Part shown: one piece after another, positions 59,441 to 64,000 of the stretch | Layout: every line of letters begins with the position of its first letter | Position numbering within the stretch: the first letter of the stretch is position 1 | Assembly (NCBI RefSeq): GCF_036898095.1 | Contig: NC_090725.1 | Location: 211,953,700 to 212,017,699, forward strand | DNA: 64,000 nt | Reading direction: 5' to 3' | Source of the DNA: Palaemon carinicauda | Lineage: Eukaryota; Arthropoda; Malacostraca; Decapoda; Palaemonidae | Notes under the pieces: model-generated | What the model saw: only the letters and a program-made list of their open reading frames with translations | Told to the model about the DNA's origin: nothing | The model's database searches: none | Translations under genes and position numbers: made by a program

Positions 59441-61276
59441 CAGGGGGATCTATTTCTAGCAATCATGATATAAACTGACCTTTCAACACCCCAGGTATGT
59501 CGACACAATGCGGTGAAGGAGTTGTTAAGTCGACAAGATGAGAGAGGACAATCCTATAGGGAAGGGTCCACAATCAGGGGGAGAGGTACAGGAATGAAAG
59601 GCAGTGAATAAGGAAACCTGCCAAGACCTGGTCATTATCATTAACTTATGAAAAAGAGGGGGTTTTCGCCCATAAGATCATGAATACTGTACAGGATGGC
59701 CAGGATACCAAGAATTGGAAATTGAAGGGAAATCCTGACAACCAGGTAGGATCCAATCGACCAACTTCAGAGGACAATGTTCCTCAGATATGAATGAGGA
59801 GAAGAAGGAGCAGATGACAAGTCTGAGGCTGCAGCTAAGGTGGCAGAGGGAATGTCACATACCCAACACACATCCAATGCCAAAAAACTCAAGTTGACAA
59901 GACCGGAAGCAGGGACAGAAGGCGACACTTCTGCACAAATAGACTAACCAGACAAAGGAGTCAAGACTACCCAGCAAGAAGTGCACAGCTAAGGATGAGA
60001 AGCTGCAGTCACAGAGCAGGCAACCACAAAGGCGACAGAGGAGGACCCCAAGGGGTACCAACTCTTCGCCTGGATAGGCTTAGGCCATAGGAAAACTGTG
60101 CAGGCAAGCCTAACTCACCTAGCGGGTGAGGGAATAACTCAAATGCTAGGGTAAGATGACTACACAAAAGGTACTTAATTCCCAGTACGGTCTGCTAATG
60201 GCCTAACTAGAAGAGGAAGGGGGAGAGAAACACCCAAGATGGTCTCTAAGGCGGCAGAGAGAATTAATCCAGGGAAGGAAAAAATCTCGTCCACCTAGGG
60301 CCAGGATAGATAGCCTACAAGCTATCCTGTCGAAAGATGGCAACAAAGAATACTTCAGTTGCCATGGGACTAGACAGGGATGGGAACAAAGTTTCACAGC
60401 AGGTAGACACACTAGCAAGGGGAAGGGAAAAGGGTGGTGATGGGAGACTCAGAAATTGGTAAGGCAGCAGGACAGGAAGGCCTAACACCCACATTAGAAC
60501 AGGAATAGTGTTCTAAGGGGTCTGCAGTGATAGGGCACAGCAGACAAGTCCTGACGACCAGCCATAGCCTACCAAAAACTAAGAAGGAAGTGTAAGAGGG
60601 GTAAGGCGGCACAAGTGTGTCTACCTTTCAGCATTAGAACAGGGAGTGACGAGTTCCAATGGGTAAACAAGAAGTAAACACAGGGAACAAGTTCCCAAGA
60701 CCTGTGCCGCCTTGTCAAACATACAGGCTAATTGGAAAATGATAAACACCCTAGGACAACTGTAAAACACTATCCAACTCCCAGAGGGATCTTCAGGACT
60801 GCAGCTCCCTGCTGTAACGAATTGACAGCATGGGAGGATGGGCAGCCTGACGAAACCAGTAAGGTTAGGTGAAAGAAGGGGATGGTGCACTAGTGTAAAT
60901 TCACCAGTCATGGCCGCCGGCCAGGGTAGAGCTAGCCTAAGTCAAGACTGATAAAAACTGCACAAATAACACCAGAAAAAGAGATGGGATACCACAATCA
61001 TATCACACTGTAAAAGAATAATGTAAAACATAAATAACTAAGCATTTTTGAGTGATTCGGAAACATGATGTAATGCCACGCACAGGCAATAAAAAGCATG
61101 TATATCGAGTAAAAAACGGGATGGAAACTCGAAATTCTCCAACACACAAGGAAAGGGTACTCAACTTAGTTGGTGAGAAAGTAGTTGAAGCATCCCTGAT
61201 CACTAAATCACGCAAAAAGCTATGAAAGCAGGCAGAAAAAACTCTAAGCAACCGTTAAAGATGGCATCTGCTAAAA
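59441..61276 (-). other. DIRS C leader and lost Gag N-terminus
   Basis: No frame matches a known protein. It corresponds in position to the leader of B but lacks its strong GCCGG content. Confidence 0.5.
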
Positions 61277-61592
61277 GGAATGGTTCTACAGGAAATGTGT
61301 TAGTTGTAGCACATTGAGATCATGAGTTGTAACGGCTTTCTTGCCTATGTATCCTACCCTATCCCATATCCTTCAAGACAAGGTCATCTCAATTCGGGGA
61401 AGGATAGCCATGGCTTCTTATCAACCCGTCCCTGATTTATACACAATGTCTCTCGGGATATTCACTCTGAAGGTTAAAACTTCGTGATACCTCTGAGGTA
61501 AAATTCTCTGGTATATTACTCCCAGAAATATCCTAAGTAGAAAGCTGCCATTGAAACACATGTGTCCGAACAACATGGCTTGAGCCCAAAAA
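61277..61592 (-). repeat. DIRS C 5' inverted terminal repeat
   Basis: The outer end reads, on the minus strand, TTTTTGGGCTCAAGCCATGT, almost identical to the 5' end of B. Inward it pairs with 54830-55128. Confidence 0.8.
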
Positions 61593-62004
61593 GGCCATGT
61601 CATCTATAGTTAGAAGAATTAGATTCAAGACAAGTGATAGACTTAAAGGTTGAAATTAATAAAGTAGAAGTACAACTATTCCTCTAAAACCTGTAAAAAT
61701 CTTTCTTCGGAAAGAGTTATGGCAACAACTCAATGGCATGAGAAGTCGGGTATCACAAAACATTATTCAAAGAAACCTGGTTTTCTGAAAAAATTACAGG
61801 CTATTGAGGAATTTGCTTAATTTTGATTTGGTATATACTGTAGTATTACTTTTGTCAATAAGAAAGCTCAATGTTTTGTGTTATGCGCAGTAATATGAGT
61901 TGGCTATAGTTTGTTTAAAAATTTAATAGTGTGGATGTACTTAGAACCGAACCAGAAAGCTCGAGTTTAACAGACTTGTTTCATTTATGATTGATTACCA
62001 ATGA

Positions 62005-62185
62005 TTAAGAAATTGATAATGCAGATGATGCTACCCTCTTCGCATCAATTCCATATCCTGAATGTAGACCTATGACTGCTGATCCCTTAAGAGAGATCTA
62101 CAGTAGCTAAAATTAGTACGTGGTGCAAAACATGCCGCATGATGTTGAACCATGCTAAAACATCACTAAATTTTTACAAGGTTTG
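62005..62185 (+). pseudogene. Jockey-like RT fragment
   Basis: ADDATLFASIPYPECRPM and, after a frameshift, a TWCKTCRMMLN-like segment match the palm of jockey-type RT (catalytic ADD present). It is cut on the right by a (CT)n tract. Confidence 0.6.
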
Positions 62186-62194
62186 CTTGTAAAT

Positions 62195-62196
<2 letters not shown>

Positions 62197-62275
<79 letters not shown>
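62197..62275. repeat. (CT)n microsatellite
   Basis: 79 bp of pure CT repeat. Confidence 0.98.
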
Positions 62276-62279
<4 letters not shown>

Positions 62280-62932
62280 CAAAAAATTATATTTTTTTCT
62301 ACCGAATACTCTTCTTATATAAAATATGGGAAATCCTGTCACACTTAATGTATTTTAAGAATCCATGGGACAATCTTGTAGGGCCAATATGTAAAGTTGC
62401 TCAAAATACTTTTGTCTTTTTAATCTGATTGTCTCCTTGGAGAAACAATTGGTTTGATTTAATTTAATCTATTATCTTTTTATTCAGTGTTCACTATAGT
62501 TTGTCATTTAGCTATTATGAAATGCATTTTGCGATAACATGATCCTTAATGGGAGAATTTAAGGCCAACTTGTGATATATTTATTGCCGATTTTGCTGCA
62601 GCATTTACCTTTTTCATTACCAACAACTATAACATGGGCAGGAATTTAACTCATTTCAAAATTTACCCCTTAATAATAGGATTTATTAAGGTCTTTAATT
62701 TGCAATGCCAGTTCTTATCCATGTAACTTTTGAGGGCTTCTCTGGCACTTCCCCAATCAGAAAAAATGACAAATTTAATATTCACTCTACCTTCATCTAG
62801 CAAAATGGCTAATGCTTCAGATGTAAATACTGATATATCAGTAGATAATGAGAAGTTACCGTTACTCTGTCTGTCTGTCTGTGAGATTGCCTTACCTTGT
62901 GTAAGACACGGGCTCTTGCCATGGGCAGCCCG

Positions 62933-63059
62933 TAAGTCTTTGATGTGTGCTGGTTATACTGGAGTATCCTCTGACAAAACGAGTAACGGTACTGATTCAG
63001 TACCGTTACTCGTTTTGTCAGAGGATACTCCAGTATAACCAGCACACATCAAAGACTTA
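62933..63059. repeat. Perfect 127-bp palindrome
   Basis: Arms 62933-62995 and 62997-63059 are exact reverse complements over 63 bp with a single T between them. No coding role is apparent. Confidence 0.97.
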
Positions 63060-64000
63060 GAGCCATTAGTATACTATAGCATAGTGAGGACCTTTACTTT
63101 GAATATGTTGAAAGCTTGGAGATTCTGATTATAATTGTATTTCTTTGATTAATAAGAAAGATAGGAACATATTCTTGTTTTCTTCATGTTGCAGGTTGAA
63201 AGAAAAGAGAGATGGTTGATTAAGGTCATCTTGATGTTTTTAGATTGTAATTGCCTATTTGCTCTAATTGTACATGGAGGTTAATGATAGTTTATAAATA
63301 CTGTACATCCCTTTTGTTTAAGAGCTTCTTTGTTGGAGAATTGTTAGATAGAACCTTCAAAGTACTTCACATTGTTACAGAAATGGCTCACCATTTTTAC
63401 ACAGAATGAGAAATATTAAGAGGATTTAAAGGCTATACTACTAAGTCTCAGGCATCTAGTGTATATTGGATCTAAAACCTTTAAAGTAGCTTGAGATCAT
63501 AATCTATACACTGGGCAACCATAGAGTATTCTGGAAAGACTAATGCTTTATAGATTGATCTTCTTGTACTCCATAATGCAAGAGGTAATTTCAGTGATAG
63601 GTTGAGAGCATTATTACAGTTTGATTTGATACAAGATATACCGTATGTGCTTTCTAATTGAGGTGGGTATCGAATACCAAGTCCAAAAGAAATTTACCGT
63701 ATTTTGTAAAACATTATTCAATGAGTTTTTTATGCAGAAAATCTGAACTAAACAGATGCAATTCAAACTTGTATTTTTTGAGTGGTATCATTTAAATTTC
63801 CTTTGCAAGTGGCAAAGGTTATTTGAAGAATAGCATTTTGTAAATATGTCTACATAAAGGCTATTTTGTACTTGAGGTGTTTCAGAAGCTGTCATTAACT
63901 ATTAATGCAAAAAGAGTCCCACTTGAAACAATACCTTAGGGTATACTACAATCACGGCTGAAAGATTTTGAATAAATATTGTTTTGATGAGTTTGGCGTG
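63060..64000. other. Unassigned AT-rich sequence
   Basis: No exon or recognisable repeat. Confidence 0.4.

Larger units (their letters stand above)
54790..61592 (-). mobile_element. DIRS element C, decayed
   Basis: Minus-strand DIRS-type element of about 6.8 kb related to B. From the 5' end (right): ITR 61592-61277, leader, Gag remnant 59440-58660, RT 58408-57429, RNase H and methyltransferase-like 57420-56841, YR 56860-55854, complete ICR 55293-55200 and 3' ITR 55128-54790. It has many frameshifts and stops, and the ITRs have diverged more than those of A and B, so it is the oldest of the three. Confidence 0.83.

Noticed and set aside
59855..61251. Several 60-96 codon frames on the minus strand in the DIRS C leader
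   Set aside because: No similarity to each other, to element B or to any family; expected by chance in GC-richer leader sequence.

Overview
This is a eukaryotic window: AT-rich, full of microsatellites, with no operons, no rRNA and no intact bacterial-type genes. It is almost entirely transposable elements lying inside the introns of one split host gene. The mix (DIRS-type tyrosine-recombinase retrotransposons, jockey-like and RTE-like LINEs, a Mutator-like DNA element, tRNA-derived SINEs, (AAT)n tails) suggests a decapod crustacean, perhaps a shrimp. That is inference from repeat content only.

Host gene, minus strand. Six short exons at 50185-50072, 48799-48664, 27501-27389, 19372-19186, 11160-11084 and 10544-10491 have GT-AG borders, fully compatible reading phases and one open frame. 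They encode cysteine-rich von Willebrand factor C (VWC)-like modules: the second half of one and two complete 10-cysteine modules, followed by an acidic linker. Coding sequence of 681 bp is spread over 39.7 kb, and the 21-kb intron 2 holds most of the large insertions. Two mutually exclusive 3' continuations are possible (9721-9631, or a possible membrane segment at 6954-6887). The upstream exons were not found.

Layout. 0.25-3.4 kb: decayed Ty3/gypsy gag-pol, minus, with a perfect 278-bp tandem duplication in gag. 3.4-3.7: tRNA-derived SINE. 4.3-6.2: jockey-like LINE, minus, split by a repeat with an (AAT)n tail. 6.2-6.6: RTE LINE 3' end. 7-12: mostly intron. 12.2, 16.7-17.2, 25.9-26.8, 29.3-31.1 and 51.2-53.7: remnants of an old DIRS-like family. 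13.5-14.9: jockey-like LINE, plus. 17.3-17.9: second copy of the (AAT)n-tailed repeat. 19.85-24.85: DIRS element A, minus, with complete termini but its reverse transcriptase deleted. 32.1: 20-bp minisatellite. 32.4-36.1: two RTE LINE copies in inverted orientation. 36.5-48.0: Mutator-like (MULE) transposon interrupted by the 8.7-kb DIRS element B (38.41-47.08). 54.8-61.6: DIRS element C, minus, decayed. 62.9-63.1: a perfect 127-bp palindrome.

The three DIRS elements are the most informative part. Each has long inverted terminal repeats (ITRs) and an internal complementary region (ICR) beside the 3' ITR, and each encodes Gag, RT-RNase H with a methyltransferase-like tail, and a tyrosine recombinase (YR). 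B is the youngest and most nearly intact, but its YR lacks the first catalytic Arg, its Gag seems to need a spliced 5' exon, and its ICR keeps only one half. B and C are related; A is a distinct subfamily.
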